Source: Arcticibacter tournemirensis
GTDB lineage: Bacteria; Bacteroidota; Bacteroidia; Sphingobacteriales; Sphingobacteriaceae
NCBI RefSeq assembly: GCF_006716645.1
Contig: NZ_VFPL01000001.1
Coordinates: 3,286,001-3,350,000, forward strand
DNA length: 64,000 nucleotides
Reading direction: 5' to 3'
Shown here: positions 63,910 through 64,000 of the stretch, one piece after another
Numbering within the stretch: the first letter of the stretch is position 1
How the letters are laid out: every line of letters begins with the position of its first letter
Notes under the pieces: generated by a model
What the model saw: the letters and a program-made list of their open reading frames with translations, nothing else
The model's database searches: none
Told to the model about the DNA's origin: nothing
Program-made: the position numbers and the translations under genes

Positions 63910-64000
63910 TCAATAACTAAAATAGCGCATCTTTTCCTCCTCGAGATCCAGGAATAACAAATGGCGACGGATAACATCTTCAATAACGGCATTCTGTTCA
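63910..64000 (-). CDS. C-terminal end of an unidentified protein
   Basis: On the minus strand an open frame enters from the right edge and ends at TGA (63910-63912). The visible 29 residues ('IEDVIRRHLLFLDLEEEKMR' then YFSY) look coding, with a helix-like charged pattern. Too short to name. Between 63771 and 63909 I see no other gene. Confidence 0.5.
   Translation of the reverse strand, partial: EQNAVIEDVIRRHLLFLDLEEEKMRYFSY

Overview
The window reads as a chromosomal segment of a Bacteroidota bacterium, most likely a member of the Sphingobacteriaceae (Pedobacter-like). The evidence is the gene content: a PorP/SprF-type barrel next to a TPR-PD40-OmpA protein, a PKD protein with a gliding-motility-type C-terminal domain, peptidases of families M49 and S46, futalosine-pathway menaquinone genes, and promoter boxes of the Bacteroidota type (TTTG, 19 nt, TAnnTTTG). 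Nearly all genes look vertically inherited. The one clear mobile element is a group II intron at 9655-11556.

Layout. 1-2494: end of a type IX secretion/gliding-associated barrel gene and its OmpA partner. 2491-6605 (minus): Crp/Fnr regulator, beta-CASP metallo-hydrolase, ABC exporter. 6839-9441: exonuclease and cNMP/CBS/DUF294 protein as an overlapping pair. 9621-11556: a bidirectional terminator split from its T-tail by a class-C-like group II intron. 11575-13626 (minus): dipeptidyl peptidase III. 13753-17435: two small membrane-associated genes, a small hypothetical gene, proB-proA and a 25-bp perfect terminator hairpin. 17441-21339 (minus): DUF6580-like membrane protein, NtrC-like regulator, RNase P RNA, cytochrome c and SCO protein. 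21461-24287: folB, a thioesterase, hsp20 behind a paired operator-like repeat, and a conserved unknown. 24301-29577: surface-glycan genes (GT9, GT2, carbamoyltransferase), AlbA_2 protein, DUF4442 protein. 29788-36165: lipoprotein, DUF2911, then a coupled run of PIG-L deacetylase, a 34-residue membrane protein, a sodium:solute symporter and hemF. 36436-41338: gyrA and two TPR proteins. 41386-45142 (minus): a compact NHEJ operon (DUF2383, ku, ligD). 45281-47839 (minus): mqnE, histidine phosphatase, mqnA. 47953-53260: transsulfuration enzyme, then the SAM-riboswitch-controlled metY-metX-hom operon. 53359-54512 (minus): alkyladenine glycosylase and free-methionine-sulfoxide reductase. 54782-61930: S46 peptidase, then three envelope genes on the minus strand. 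62099-63770: a poly-cysteine leader, a cysteine-free redoxin-fold gene and an alpha/beta hydrolase. A minus-strand gene runs off the right edge.

The most interesting signal is a pair of very short genes whose last codons are runs of cysteine codons. One (49419-49541, ending in five Cys) lies between a SAM-I riboswitch and metY. The other (62099-62185, ending in three Cys) begins about 6 nt after a textbook promoter, so it may be translated from a leaderless mRNA, and it precedes the redoxin-fold gene. The first structural gene behind each leader encodes a protein with no cysteine at all (434 and 201 residues). This looks like cysteine-responsive attenuation, in one case layered on SAM sensing.

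A second pattern is degenerate 7-nt-period repeats in four intergenic sites (17331-17365, 36170-36335, 49140-49195, 54026-54053). Two of them run through the stop codon of the neighbouring gene and a third starts 4 nt after one.
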